Source of the DNA: Sequoia sempervirens
Taxonomy: Eukaryota; Streptophyta; Pinopsida; Cupressales; Cupressaceae
Direction of reading: 5' to 3'
DNA length: 64,000 nt
NCBI GenBank assembly: GCA_007258455.2
Contig: VDFB02047230.1
Location: 161,146,635-161,210,634, forward strand
A program made the position numbers and the translations under genes. Below the pieces are notes generated by a model. That model did no database searches and was not told the origin of the DNA. It saw only the letters and a list, made by a program, of their open reading frames with translations. Shown piece after piece: positions 46,567 to 57,559 of this stretch (positions are counted from its first letter, which is position 1; each line of letters starts with the position of its first letter).

Positions 46567-48074
46567 CAGAGGGGGGAGAATGGTGCAGGAGCACCCATAG
46601 GTTACCATATTTTGTCTAGAAGGTCATGTTTTGGCAATTTGTTTAGGCCAAATTATCATCTATTCATCTTCATTTATGGTTGTGCCCTAGTGGAATTTTT
46701 TATTGGGTGTTGATCATCTGATGAAGGTCATGTTGACCATTGGATAGGCTTAAGTTTTTTGCACAAGTGAGGTGTTGACCTTTTAGACCTTTTAGGAGTT
46801 TCTTTTCAAATTCTTACAAATAAAGCTCAATGGGAGCTACAAGTGGCCAAGAGGAGGATAGTTGATTTGGTGACCTATTTATGGGATGCCTCGGCATTGG
46901 AGTGGGGTTGGAAGCAAAAACATTTGATATTGTTTGAGGTTTTTGTTTGAATTCAAGGAAGCGATTGTGATTGTGTGTGAATTTTCTGATTTTTGCATTG
47001 AAGAGGTGTTTCATTGGATTGATCATGGCACTGTAACTTGTGTAGGATGTAGTGTAGTTGATCTTCAAGCATTGTGTGGCATTATTTAGTTTCTTTATTT
47101 AGTTTCAAGCATTATTTGTAAATAGTTTTGTTTTTCATATTGTTGCTGGTCTGAACCAGGTAGTTTGTGAGAATGGAGTGTTAGTTCACTTTCCCACCTA
47201 CAAATTGTACGACCCTTTTGGAATAGTGACTAGACTCCATGGATGTACATATAGTAGGGTTTAGGGCTTTTGAAATCATAGGAGTTGTTGTGGAAGTCTT
47301 ACCCTAGGCGAGCCAGGAAGTGTTTGGCTAGGGAAGAATTTAGTGCAAAGCACTTAATATGCAGGGGTTTCAATTTCCTAACAAATTACCTAGTGGAGAA
47401 GGAAAGTATGAGTCTTGCCAAGACCTAGTAAGGAGAAAGAAACTCCATCAATTCATCTGGTGAAGGGATTCCTTAATAGTTTGCAGAGAAGTCAGGAAAG
47501 GGGTTAAAAGGCCTAGTTTTGCTCATTTTCAAGTTAGGGTTTTGTACGGACAGTTGAGACCCAAGACACCAAAAATCCTTGAGGGGTGGGCATATGAACC
47601 AGGAATTCCAAGAAAATATTGGGGGTTCTTTGGAAAGTTTTAGGGAAAAAACCTGATTTCTCGGAGAAGGAGACCTAATAGGGCTCCTAGGGCTAGTAGC
47701 CTTTTAGGCCTAAATGAAGGTTTGGTGGAAGCGACTAGGAAATGGAGTCAAGTGGACCCTCAAGAACCAAAGTAGGATGGATTGAAGTCATTAGAAACAC
47801 CTCCACACTCCTACAAAGCTAAATTCAAGATTTTGGAGGATTGTAGCCTTTAGGGTGGATTAAGGGCTAAGGTTAGAGTTGCAAGATTGTACCAAGGTGG
47901 ACTTGGTAGGAGGAATTATATTGGTAGTTGGGGTTGGCAAGGCAAGACTAGGGGATCCTAAGTAAGGGAAGGTCCTATAGGTTGAAGTGGTGGAGTGAGA
48001 CACCTTAGAGGTCTTCCAAACAAGACCTAGAGCATGAATCAGTGATTGATTCTTCCAACCTCCCTATCAATACA
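46567..48074 (+). mobile_element. Chromovirus polypurine tract, 3' LTR and target duplication
   Basis: The purine run aggggggagaa (about 46570-46580) precedes the LTR start TGGTGCAGGAGC at 46581. The LTR ends CCCTATCA at 48069 and is followed by ATACA (48070-48074), the same 5 bp found before the 5' LTR. Confidence 0.93.
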
Positions 48075-50640
48075 TGTTTTAATCGCCTGACAACATCTTG
48101 CCTTGTGGTTTGGTAATATTCAGGTACATGGTGGCAAAGCTCAACATTTGTTGTTCTTCATTGTAAACTATGTATGCTTTAGGCTCTGCATCCTTTTTTA
48201 TCATCCTTTGCTTTTTGCTTTTGGATCCTGAGGGCTCGCATTTGCTTCGTGGTTTCTCCCTGGGATATGAATTTAGCTGGAAATTGAACCAGCCCACCAA
48301 TGATAGGTGTACTGGGAGGCAGGAAAAAGGAAGTACCTGTGTAGTGGGTTCTTGCGTTTTATTTGGTGGGAGATTGACAATTTTTCAGGGATAAAAAGGG
48401 AACCTTCCATAGTTCAATTTGCAAACTGGTAGAAGGGCTCATCAGTTGCGGCGATGGGGTGGTCATAATCGAGTCTGTTTGTTGGGCATGCTGGGTTGGA
48501 ACAGAGGTAGTAGAGGCAATATGGGTGCCAATGGAAGCTGAGATTTTAGCAAGAGAGATGAGGAGAGAGTGAGCAGCAATGGCCAACATTAAGGTTCATA
48601 GAGACATTAAGATAGAAGGCCCAGTTTGGGTGAATTGGGAGAAACCTCCTGCAAATATTGCGGTAGGGGTAGGGAAGGTAGGGTCGACACTTGTAGTAAT
48701 GGGTGCCACGGAAATGGAAGAGGACACCAAAGATTGAGAAGTAAGAAAAGCGAAAGCGACAATTACCTAGTGACTGGATGTTGGTGGTGCTTCACTTGTC
48801 GCAGGTTGCTTACTTACTTCAGGTTCCTGGCTTGCTGCGAGCACTTGGCTTATGGTGAATCCTTGTGATCCTTCTCCCGGAATAGCTTTAGTTTGTTTTT
48901 GCTTAGTGGGTGGGGATTCCTCAATCTCCATAGTCTCTATAGTTTTTGGATGTTGTTGTTAGGGCATGCTTGTTGTTTTTGAGGCCCAGGTGAGTGTTTG
49001 CAAGACTCATGACATATTCAGTCACACATTTGAAGTGACATAGGAAGATTTCCCTATAGACTTCCTCTTTTGCTGGGTAGAGGATGTTGATGTATCAGCT
49101 TCCTCTTTCGCCTACTCTTCCCCTTCATCGGGTTCGTCGCCTCCACTATCACTTGAGTTGGAAGCAGGGTGCTCCTCATCCCAAAGCTCGTCAAACCACT
49201 TATCCTCTTTTATGCTATCATAGGGATCGTCAAGCCATTTTGTTTCCTGGCGATATATCCAGAAGGATTTGATCCTCTCATTGGTCCATTCCTCAACATT
49301 TCTTGGTTGATTGTATAGAGTTCTTCCCATTCTAAGGTTCTCATTATAATCTGTCACCACGAGATAGAACCTATTCCATGGTGGCCTGTTGTCCTCTGTG
49401 GGGATATGAATCAGGTCATCCAACAATTCATCTTTATCTTCTAATGGGCTGCACCTTTGCTCCTAGTAAGGCCGAGGGTTGTGAGTTACTTTGAGGTGAT
49501 CATAAGGTAAGTTATTGAAAGGGTCATAATCCAACTTGTCACAAATCATCACCAACCCTAAATGAGCCAACTTATCCTACAATAGTGGGTGCATTTGCTT
49601 TCTTTTCAGGACCACTATTTTTAAACTTTGCGGACAAGTGAACAATCCCCTCTTCTTGACCTTTTTCTCGCTACAGATGGTAATATCAATAATGCACACT
49701 TGTTAGAATAAGTCAAGGGCAAGCACTTGGTTAGTCACACATGTTGGGAGGTGAAAGGGTTCCTCAATGAGGCCTTGCATTCAGATAAATGTAAAATTTT
49801 CTCTGAAAAACCAATCACACTTTGGAGTGAAATTCTGCATAAAATTCACTTGAGTCAAAGTGAGTCGATTGATACACTCCCCCCAAAAAATCTTACAAAA
49901 TAAGAGTCAAGAAATAATCTAAAAATGCGTAATAGTCAAAAGTAGAAGAGAGGAGAGAGGTCCAAACAAAAATTGGGTTTTTCCTCCTCTTTTCATCAAA
50001 GATAGACAACTCCATATGCTCAACAAAGAAATCAAGGTTTTGATATAAAAAAATATAAGCAAGATAGGAGACAAATCTGAAATTTTGTTCAATTAGGTAC
50101 CTTTTAATTTTCTCTATCATTCTCTCTGAGAGGTACTTCATGAATCATACCAAAAATAAGATTTTTGGTAGCGGGATTGGAAAGTTGGGCCCAATTGAAA
50201 AGAATGCACCTCTTGGTCAGTGTCTAGACCGAAAAAAATGTCATCATTGAAAAGGAATCTTGCAGGTCTTCCTTGAAAGCATCGAGCGAAGCAATAATTT
50301 TTTACAGCTTCTTGTGATCTTCTTCAATGCTTCCAGTTTCTTCTTTGTAAAAATCCAGAACCTTATCCCTGGTGCTCCATATTTTATCTCCATATTTAGG
50401 ATTGAATGTATCCACTTCCATCCCTCTTTGAATATGGTATGAAATGTACAACATATACCAGAAGGTAGTCGGCTTGATGTTAATTGACAGAGTCTAGCCC
50501 TTGTTGTGACCTTTTGACACATCGCCCCATTCAAAATGGGGACCCCTAATTTTTGCTCCATTCTAGTATTTTTGGCTTTGGTTCTTCTCTTCCTCTCTCT
50601 GTCTATCTCTTTTCTGAGGTCTGCTTTCCGGGGACGTTCC
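48075..50640 (-). pseudogene. Additional ORF, segment 2: globular, acidic and Ser/Thr-rich middle
   Basis: Minus strand from about 50640 to 48075, open over long stretches with point stops and two or three frame changes. In order: a charged lead-in (GPHFEWGDVSKG, YGDKIWSTRDKVLDFYKEE); a globular part with no stop for 80 codons (50141-49893, including LAYIFLYQNLDFFVEHMELS and FDEKRRKNPIFVWTSLLSS); RPPWNRFYLVVTDYNENLRM (near 49385); a Trp/Asp-rich part; an acidic patch (SSDSGGDEPDEGEE, 49112-49160); a long Ser/Thr/Pro-rich low-complexity part; and a basic NLS-like SGSKSKKQRMIKKD near 48200. No known family is recognised; a resemblance to plant-mobile-domain-like proteins carried by retroelements is possible but unproven. 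Confidence 0.55.
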
Positions 50641-50808
50641 CGTCTTTGAACTTAAACGAGTGAAATCTGGCCAAGTCTGAAATTAGGGTTTGAGTCTTTC
50701 CTGGTCAGTCCAAGGTCGAATAGGGTGAGTAAATTCAAAATTAAGACTAACATTGTTGTCAGCATGTTTCCAGCAGGCTCTCAGCGAGTTTTCATCAAAT
50801 TTTGAGGT

Positions 50809-51775
50809 ACTTACTATTTTTAGTAAGTGTGCAATTACAAACAATCCTTCAACATTTTTGAGATTCCGACAATCACACTGTGTTCAGAGCATATCAAGTT
50901 GCTTGCGTGCAAAATTTGAGCGAAAACAGGCAACTTTCTATTTTTAGTAGTCCAGCTTCCGGCACAAATTTTAGGGCTCAGATGCAGAGTTTTTCTTTGC
51001 ATGTCTGCATATTCCTTTTGGGTTTTTCGAGACCTTCGCAATGATATAACATGCAAAATGAGACGACAACTTCCAAAATTCAATCTTTCGAGGCCATTTT
51101 TAGGGTTTGCATGTCAGGGTTTCTTTTGCATGTTGGATGATTCCTGATGGGTTTTTCGAGAGCTTAGCGATGGTGTGACATGCAAACAGAGATAACCACT
51201 CGGTAAGGAACTTACTATTTTTAGCAGGTATGTCCTGACAGCCGCCTCCCAGCAGTTCAGAATCACGAGTTGATCGCAGTGCCACATAAATGAAGACAAA
51301 TGGAGATCATTTGATACGCATGCAGAGCAAATTAGGGTTTCCAGCTTCAGAGCCTGAAAAGAGGGGCAAAAAGCCAAAATTTTCGAAAACCAGTGTAAAC
51401 CACCATGATCAGCATCCTTCAGGCTTTCTACTGGTAAAATTTCAAGTCGAACGAAGCACTTACTATTTATAGTAAGTCAAATTGGAAACAGGCTAAAAAT
51501 AGCAAGTCAAGTGCATGCACCGATGTCAGCAGGCAGGTCATGTGGTGAGGAGCACCTCATTCAAATTTCAAGTCAATCGGAGTAGTGGAGCTATTAGAAG
51601 CAAGCAATTACTATTTATAGTAAATCATCCTCAAAAATGCGCTAAAAGTAGCAGGTTGACTAAAAATGGCAGTGTCGACAGGACAACAAGGTCATGAGGA
51701 AGCAGTGTTTAAAATTACAAATCAATCCGAGCTTCAAAAGTATGAAAATCATGAGACTTAATTTTTATAGTAAGG
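50809..51775. repeat. Dispersed CTTACTA-TTTTT-AGTAAG palindromes
   Basis: Full or partial palindromes built on cttacta-(t/a)5-agtaag at about 50810, 50938, 51209, 51458, 51605 and 51755, spaced 130-250 bp. The full copies (50810, 51458) are perfect inverted repeats of 7-8 bp per arm. They may be binding sites in the LTR U3 or remnants of a repeated unit. Confidence 0.7.
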
Positions 51776-51837
51776 CATGGGAGGCTGGTAGAGGAAGGTA
51801 AAAAATGTCTAGGTCTGAGTTTCATCATGTAGCCTAC

Positions 51838-52955
51838 TTCAAATGCGCCCTCATCCAATTGGCAAGTGATAAAATTTTTATAAGTGATGAAGGTATCCTG
51901 CTCATGCCTCCATATGCGCCCAACTTGCCTGGTGAATGTGAAGAAAATATTCTAAGTTGAAATTTCATCCACCTCCCCATGCCAAATGCGCCCAAAATGA
52001 AATAAGTTGGTGAAAATATTCTAAGGCATTGTTTCATCCTTCATCAAGTGTGAAATGCACCCACTAAAATTTTCTAAGTCATGAGGATATCCTCCACCCC
52101 CTTTGAAATGCGCCAAGTTTAATAATAAGTCAAAGGTGGTCAAGGCGTGGTAAGTTTTCATCCTCCATCACCTAGCAAATGTGCCCAGCCACTAGCATGT
52201 TCAAATGCGCCCATGTTTGAGAGGCATGCAACAAAAATTCAAGGAGAGTCAAAGTTTTCTATCCTCCACCATGCCCAAAATGCGCCCTCACAAGAGACAT
52301 GGAATTTTTTTTCTAAGTTTAAAAACTTTCATCCACCACATAGGCCAAAATGCGCCCATGCAGCAAGTGAGTCAATGGGTCAACAAAGCTCGTCCACCTC
52401 ACTATGTGAAATGCGCCCATGAGGCTAAGAGGTAAACAAGTCAAAGTTCTAATCCTCCATGCATGTGGAAATGCGCCCAAAGAAGGCATGTGAAGACAAA
52501 AGAAAAATAAGGACAGAAGTCAAAGCTAGGCGTTGAAATGTTCATCCTCTTCCTAGGCCTAAATGCGCCCAAAAGAGGGAATGTGAGGACAAAAACGTGG
52601 GAGATGAAAGGTCACTTGTTGGTGGCATTTGAAAATTTTCATTCTCCTCTACATGAGAAATGCGCCCAAATACATGAAGTGTGAAATGAAATTACTAAAG
52701 GCGTTGGAGGGGTAAAATAAAGTGTTGCTAGTGATGGATGAATATTGCTAGGCATGGTTAATATTCCCCTTGAAGTGAGGTATGCGCCTAAGGTAAAGTG
52801 TTGAGGGTGGAGATAATATGCTAGGCGTTGAAAGTTAAAATGTCCTTCTCAAACATAAAATGCGCCCAGAGGGAGATTAAAGAGTAAGCTAGGCGTTGGA
52901 TTTTTTTATTTTTATTTTTTTAAGGTGTCCTTCATGAAGTCTAATATGCGCCCAA
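51838..52955 (+). repeat. Array of about 16 AAATGCGCCCA motifs
   Basis: The word aaatgcgccca (with small variants) recurs about 16 times at 45-105-bp intervals: near 51840, 51912, 51984, 52046, 52106, 52169, 52204, 52268, 52347, 52408, 52468, 52560, 52657, 52780, 52858 and 52948. Many copies are preceded 15-25 bp upstream by ttcatcctcca. Sequence between is variable. It lies in the U3 part of the long LTR. Confidence 0.85.
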
Positions 52956-54281
52956 GTTGATGAATAAAATAGAATATGTTAAGTGTGATGTGCTTTCAAG
53001 AAATATTTTCTAAGAGAAGTTGATGAAATTTTCTCACCACTGGCAAGATGGATTGAAGAATGAATAAAATTTTCTAAGGGAAATTTTTTCAAAAATGCCA
53101 AGTGACTCAAAAATTTTCTAAGGCACAAATATTTTCTCCCTTAGAAAAATGCCTAAGTCGGGAGAGGTGATGGAATTTTCCTGAAACATGAGCAGAGTTG
53201 CCACAGGTGAAGTCAGTGATTGCCAGCTCCTCAGGGTTGATAAAATTTTCCAAGTTAGAGCAAAGAAATACTTCAGGGTGAAGAAATGAAATAAATTTGA
53301 TGGAAGAATATTTTCTAAGGTTCAAAATTCAAGAAAATTAAATGAACCCGTTCGTCGTGCACCCATGAGTTCGACGCGTTCTAGAGAAAATTTTCTTCTG
53401 GGTATTAAAGATTATCGATGAAGAATTGATTTTAAAGTCTTCCATGCTTCGCTGCAGCCTTCAGGATGAGGATTTCAAGTGGGCACTAGGTTGATGGATT
53501 TTCCTAAGGGAAATTTGAAAATTTTCTAAGGCCAAATGAAGAAAATGTGTTTTCAAGGAGAAATTCTCCAGACGATGAATTTGAAAGGAACTGCCTAGGT
53601 GAATTTGCCCAAGCTCTTCGTGAGGATGGTCTCCTTGAGCCAGAGATGAATGAAATCAAAGTTGTTAGAGCTCCAGCAGGTGAAATGAATTTCTTGAAGA
53701 TGTAGTTGAAGTTAATATTGTCAAAGATGATACGCCCTTGAGGAGGATGGGTTGAAAATTTGGCTAAGGCATGAAGAATCACGAAGAAGGCAGAAGTTGG
53801 CTAGTAGAGGCGATGAACGCTTGGAAGTTAGAACATGAAAATTAGGTAAGTAAGTTAAGATTATATTATGAAGTGTTCTAATGCTCTTCTCCTTGCTTGT
53901 TTTGCAGGAGGAATGTCGAGGTCAAGCATTGATGATTTAAGTGATCTAAGATGACATTTCAACTTCGAAGGAAGAAAAGTTGCAAGAAAATGACTAAGTG
54001 TTGAGGCTCAAGTAACAAAGAAGAAACGTTTTCAAAGCTTAAGATGGAGAAAAGAATGTAAGCTCGAGCGAAGTCGAAGAACAACGTCAAGAAGAAGATC
54101 AAGGGCAGTGTGAACGCGTTTCAAAATTGGAATCTTCTAGAAGGATGGTGGACATTATGGCTCATTTATTACCCCTCTCCTTTGTGGCAGTTTTTAGGGC
54201 AAATCTTGTTTAGGGCTGAGGTGGCGCAATCTGGGCCATCCAGCCGATTGTAATCTGAGCCGTCCGTTGGACTTGGCCAGC

Positions 54282-54290
54282 TATATAAAG
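54282..54290 (+). promoter_or_regulatory. LTR TATA box
   Basis: TATATAAAG in a GC-richer context (gccgtccgttggacttggccagc just before, ggggagtccccct just after). Transcription would start about 30 bp downstream, and the AATAAA 170 bp later would close the R region. Inferred from sequence only. Confidence 0.65.
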
Positions 54291-54456
54291 GGGGAGTCCC
54301 CCTCATTTGTAATCTCATTAGGAGAATTAGATCAGAGTTAGGATAGCAGAGAAGGAGTAGAGAGCAATTAGATAGTTAATAGTATAGTTTAGATTGAAAA
54401 GGAAGGAAAGTCTTCCCTTTGGATACTTTGTAAGAAGTTGTCATGTATGCTTTCAT

Positions 54457-54462
54457 AATAAA
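54457..54462 (+). terminator. LTR polyadenylation signal
   Basis: AATAAA in ttcataataaaagaattttc, about 170 bp downstream of the TATA box at 54282, as expected for an LTR R region. Confidence 0.5.
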
Positions 54463-55069
54463 AGAATTTTCATTGATGGTGAATTCTTCTTTGTTGTGAA
54501 TAGTTGTTGAGGCTTCTTCATCCTTCCAATTCACGTAGCATCTTGAAGTAGCTTAAAGTAAAGTAGATTTCATTTCATGCAAGTACTTAGTAATTGTGGA
54601 ATGTGGTGCTCGATTTGAACAAGACTTCGCTTGTCCATACCACTAGCGGGCTCGCCGATGGTGGGTTCGCCTTGCATGGTCAACTGGAATTTTTTGAAGC
54701 TTAACTTCGATTATGGTTTATATGTTGGCATACGTCATTGTGATGGTGTCTTCATGCTAAATTGTGATATGAACATCTTAAGTCACTCCTCTGAAGATTG
54801 CACCAGTTCCACGGAAGCTATCTGAAGTGAGGCAAAACGGAGCTTGGTTGAAGCTTGTGAGAGTTGATCGCCATGTCCCCCACCTTAGAATAGATTAGAA
54901 CTTCTTAGGCCCTACACCCTTTAATTTCAGTTCATTTCTAGTTAGAATTAGGAAACTTGTGCTCGCTTGCCAAATCATTTGAATCATATGAAAGCCCTTA
55001 GTCCACTGTCTGCTGTCAACTGTCGAACAATTGTGTAAGTCCCCTCGTGAGAACACAACAACTCACATC

Positions 55070-55692
55070 AAACCAACTGAGGGTATTCTAAGTATTCAGA
55101 ACCTTGGAGTTGAAAGCATGATCTTACTCGCAATCTTAGCATGTTGAATACTTTGTTCAAGAGAGGATAGGGTATCCATTGGGAAACTTTATTCTGTGTT
55201 GGTGCGGTCACAAAAACCACGTCAACAGCCCTCAATAGTGTCGATACTTGGATTGAAACACCTAATGGCCACATCTACGAACTTTGGGCAATAGTGCACA
55301 AATGAGACCATATATTGAGGAAAACCACTGAACCATATCTTTTTTGTAGCCGACATGGCCCTTTTGGAAATCTTCAATCATGTGCGGGTTGCTTCTCTCA
55401 ACCCCTTAGGGATCTTTGCAAGAAAGGGATCATGAACATTATTCCAATCTTCTTGAACTGAGCTCTGGTCTTTGTAATTCTTGGGCTTATCCAACACGCT
55501 TGTGTTTGCCCATTTTGGCTTTTCAAGAATACCCAACATAGTATAAGAAATACCCTTAAAGACATTAACGATTGATGTAGCTCGCAGAGCTTTAGCTAAT
55601 TTCTGTGTCTCCACTAGCCTAACTCCCTGACTTGAACCTTCTACCATTGTTAATTTGCAGGAAGCTTTGGCTTTAGCTTGAATTTTATGCAA
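55070..55692 (-). pseudogene. Additional ORF, segment 1: N-terminal part
   Basis: From ATG at 55692 the minus strand stays readable in one frame to about 55074 with four point stops. Text includes KASCKLTMVEGSSQGVRLVE, ISYTMLGILEKPKWANTSV, FSGFPQYMVSFVHYCPKFVD, VAIRCFNPSIDTI and SFPMDTLSSLEQSIQHA. It stops at the edge of the long LTR; segment 2 resumes on the other side. The start codon is a guess: the first Met of the open stretch, with no motif upstream. Function unknown. Confidence 0.5.
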
Positions 55693-56313
55693 CTTTACTT
55701 CGACTCTAGCTATGTGCTAGGAATGTCTTTTGTTCTAGGTAGCCTGTTTGAAAAGAGTTTTTGAATGCCTAAATTTTTTGCATGCAATACTTAGCTATTT
55801 TTTCTCAAGGTGGTAGATGAGAACCACCTTTTTTTCATTTAATGTGGCATGTACCACCAACCATTAGCTTGTGCAAGATGAATTACTACCATTTTGATGT
55901 GACAAGAATTCATAATTGCAATTAGCAACTGTATTGTACAACACAATTTTCTTGGAACTTGAGTTGATGCTTTGCAAGCAGCCTAAGCATTCGTATGTGT
56001 TGGCAATTAATATCCTGAAGGAATGATTAAGCTAAATATGTGTTTGACATTTGAAAAGATATGGGATCTGCCTTGGAATGAGAAAAAAACCTAGAGAATG
56101 ACACCTCAGTACCTAGCCATGCATAACACCGCTGATTGCTGCCACTAGTTTAGGATGATCAATTAGCCTTCATTAGTTTTGCATGCAACATGATGTACTT
56201 AGCAAGCGCAACTGGGTGGGAAATTCAAGCAAGCTTGGGCACATTTTTCAAGTTGGTACTTGATTAATATCACATTTATGGCAATTGGATTACCACACCT
56301 TTCCTCACTTTTT
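55693..56313. other. Divergent intergenic region between the two extra ORFs
   Basis: No coding motif. It separates the minus-strand additional ORF (starting 55692) from the plus-strand ORF whose TATA box is at 56314, so both could be driven from here. Contains an 8-bp inverted pair aaggtgg(t)…accacctt near 55811-55832. Confidence 0.4.
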
Positions 56314-56324
56314 CTATAAATAGG
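56314..56324 (+). promoter_or_regulatory. TATA box for the antisense ORF
   Basis: CTATAAATAGG, a near-perfect plant TATA box, followed by cctctacacagtag. The ORF's ATG is 161 bp after the end of the box, leaving room for a start site near 56350 and a leader of about 135 nt. No intervening ATG is evident. Confidence 0.7.
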
Positions 56325-56484
56325 CCTCTACACAGTAGTAAAAACACACTTAGCGATTTGAGCAAAATTGGTGTTAGGTAATTGGTGTAGCAGTTTAGCA
56401 TTTGCAGTTGCATAGCATTCTTAGAGGCTAGGCTTAGGTGCTTTGTAGGGATAGTTTTAAGGTATTTGCATAAGGTCTAACAAG

Positions 56485-57126
56485 ATGAATACCCCAATTA
56501 GGCTTGTGTGGCACAAGTCTCAGACTTCCTTTTTAGGAGATATTTCTACCAGGTGCTTAAAAAGAGTGACAAAGAACAAACATTCACTGTCCATCATAGC
56601 CATTAAATGGGTCTTGGGATGGGACTACCTCGAGTACGAGGACAAGTATCAAGTGAATACTAACGTGTGCTCACACTTTGTCACCTCCATGCTAGATATA
56701 GGAATTCCCAAGCCATTGATTCTTCATTTGGTGAAGGAAATTTTCCCCAAGAAATGCCTGAACGACCTCAGTGAGGTTGTTGCAAATGCTACATATGGTG
56801 GGGAAATCTCGACTGCAAGCAACCTCATGAGGTTCATAGAGGAGGAAGTGGTTGTGTCATGGCTGCCATTTCTAAGTGGGTTTCACCTCCAGACGTGAGA
56901 TGAGCACCATTAGAAGGTCACTCAAGCTTGCCACTTCCTTTTCCACATCTACAACATGGTGTCATTTTACGACATCGATTGGTACACAGACTTTAATAAC
57001 CTGTTGTTCCCTTTGCCTACATTTTCTATGTTGGATGATGCCACTACTGTTGATGCCCCTATGGATGAGGATATTGTGGGTGTTACAATTGATGCGCTCG
57101 TTGTTGCTGCTCATGCTGTGAATTGA
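56485..57126 (+). pseudogene. Antisense extra ORF of the giant element, 213 codons, two in-frame stops
   Basis: Plus-strand frame from ATG 56485 (MNTPIRLVWHKSQTSFLGDI) to TGA at 57124-57126. It is interrupted only by TGA at 56896 and TAG at 56911, both explainable by C-to-T change of CGA and CAG. Features include a basic segment (RCLKRVTKNKH), a Trp/Tyr-rich stretch (KWVLGWDYLEYEDKY), a helical part (HLVKEIFPKKCLNDLSEVV), and an acidic C-terminus (DDATTVDAPMDEDIVG). No known family is recognised. It is opposite in strand to gag-pol and lies just beyond the integrase end. Some Tat elements (for example Grande) are known to carry antisense ORFs in this region; kinship is inferred from position only. 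Confidence 0.62.
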
Positions 57127-57559
57127 AGACCTTCGTTTTTCATTTTTCCTTGCTTTCAAAAACTTATAGTAATTAGTCCCTTTTTGTATATATGCCTAGA
57201 AAAGGATTTTTCATTAAATATATAAGAAGAAGTAGAATAGAATATAATTTTGGAAGCGTGGCGTATGAACCATTTTTAAAATGTAAATATCAAAGCATAT
57301 ATAATGAGAATATATCCTTATATAACCATTCTAGTGTCTTCCTTTGAATTCTGCAACTAGGCTATTTTCTTCCCTTTTCAACATGTATGTATGAGTTTAG
57401 TTTTGCACATGGGTATTTAAATTTTCACTCTTTTCAACTATGAGTTTATTTCTCTTACTCTTAGCAATAATGGGTCACTTGTTTCTTTCTGCCTCAAACC
57501 ATAGAATAAAATAAAAAGACCGGCCAACAAAACAAAAGGGAAAGAAAGAAAAAACATAT
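57127..57559. other. 3' region between antisense ORF and integrase
   Basis: AT-rich, non-coding. Contains gaataaaataaaaag (near 57505), a possible poly(A) signal for the plus-strand ORF. Confidence 0.4.

Larger units (their letters stand above)
40423..48069 (+). mobile_element. Full-length chromovirus (Ty3/gypsy), nested, with target duplication ATACA
   Basis: LTRs 40423-41887 and 46581-48069, flanked by ATACA at 40418-40422 and 48070-48074. Inside are a Met-tRNA primer-binding site, one continuous gag-pol frame of about 1,530 codons ending at 46558, a C-terminal chromodomain and a polypurine tract. RT before integrase plus the chromodomain defines a chromovirus. There are 14 in-frame stops (13 TAG, 1 TAA) and no visible frameshift. 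It is inserted in the additional ORF of the giant element in opposite orientation. Confidence 0.96.
50640..55068 (+). mobile_element. Very long LTR (about 4.4 kb) with motif arrays, inserted in the additional ORF
   Basis: It sits between two parts of the minus-strand additional ORF and has LTR architecture on the plus strand: a very long U3 full of short repeated motifs, a TATA box at 54282, and AATAAA at 54457. No gag-pol follows, so it is probably a solo LTR. Such length fits Tat/Ogre-class LTRs. Ends are approximate (left between 50560 and 50660, right near 55068); no target duplication could be confirmed, and part could belong to the giant element itself. Confidence 0.5.

Noticed and set aside
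51838..52955. CRISPR-like array of short repeats with variable spacers
   Set aside because: Spacing is irregular (45-105 bp), the repeat is only 11 bp, there are no cas genes, and the setting is a plant retroelement LTR.
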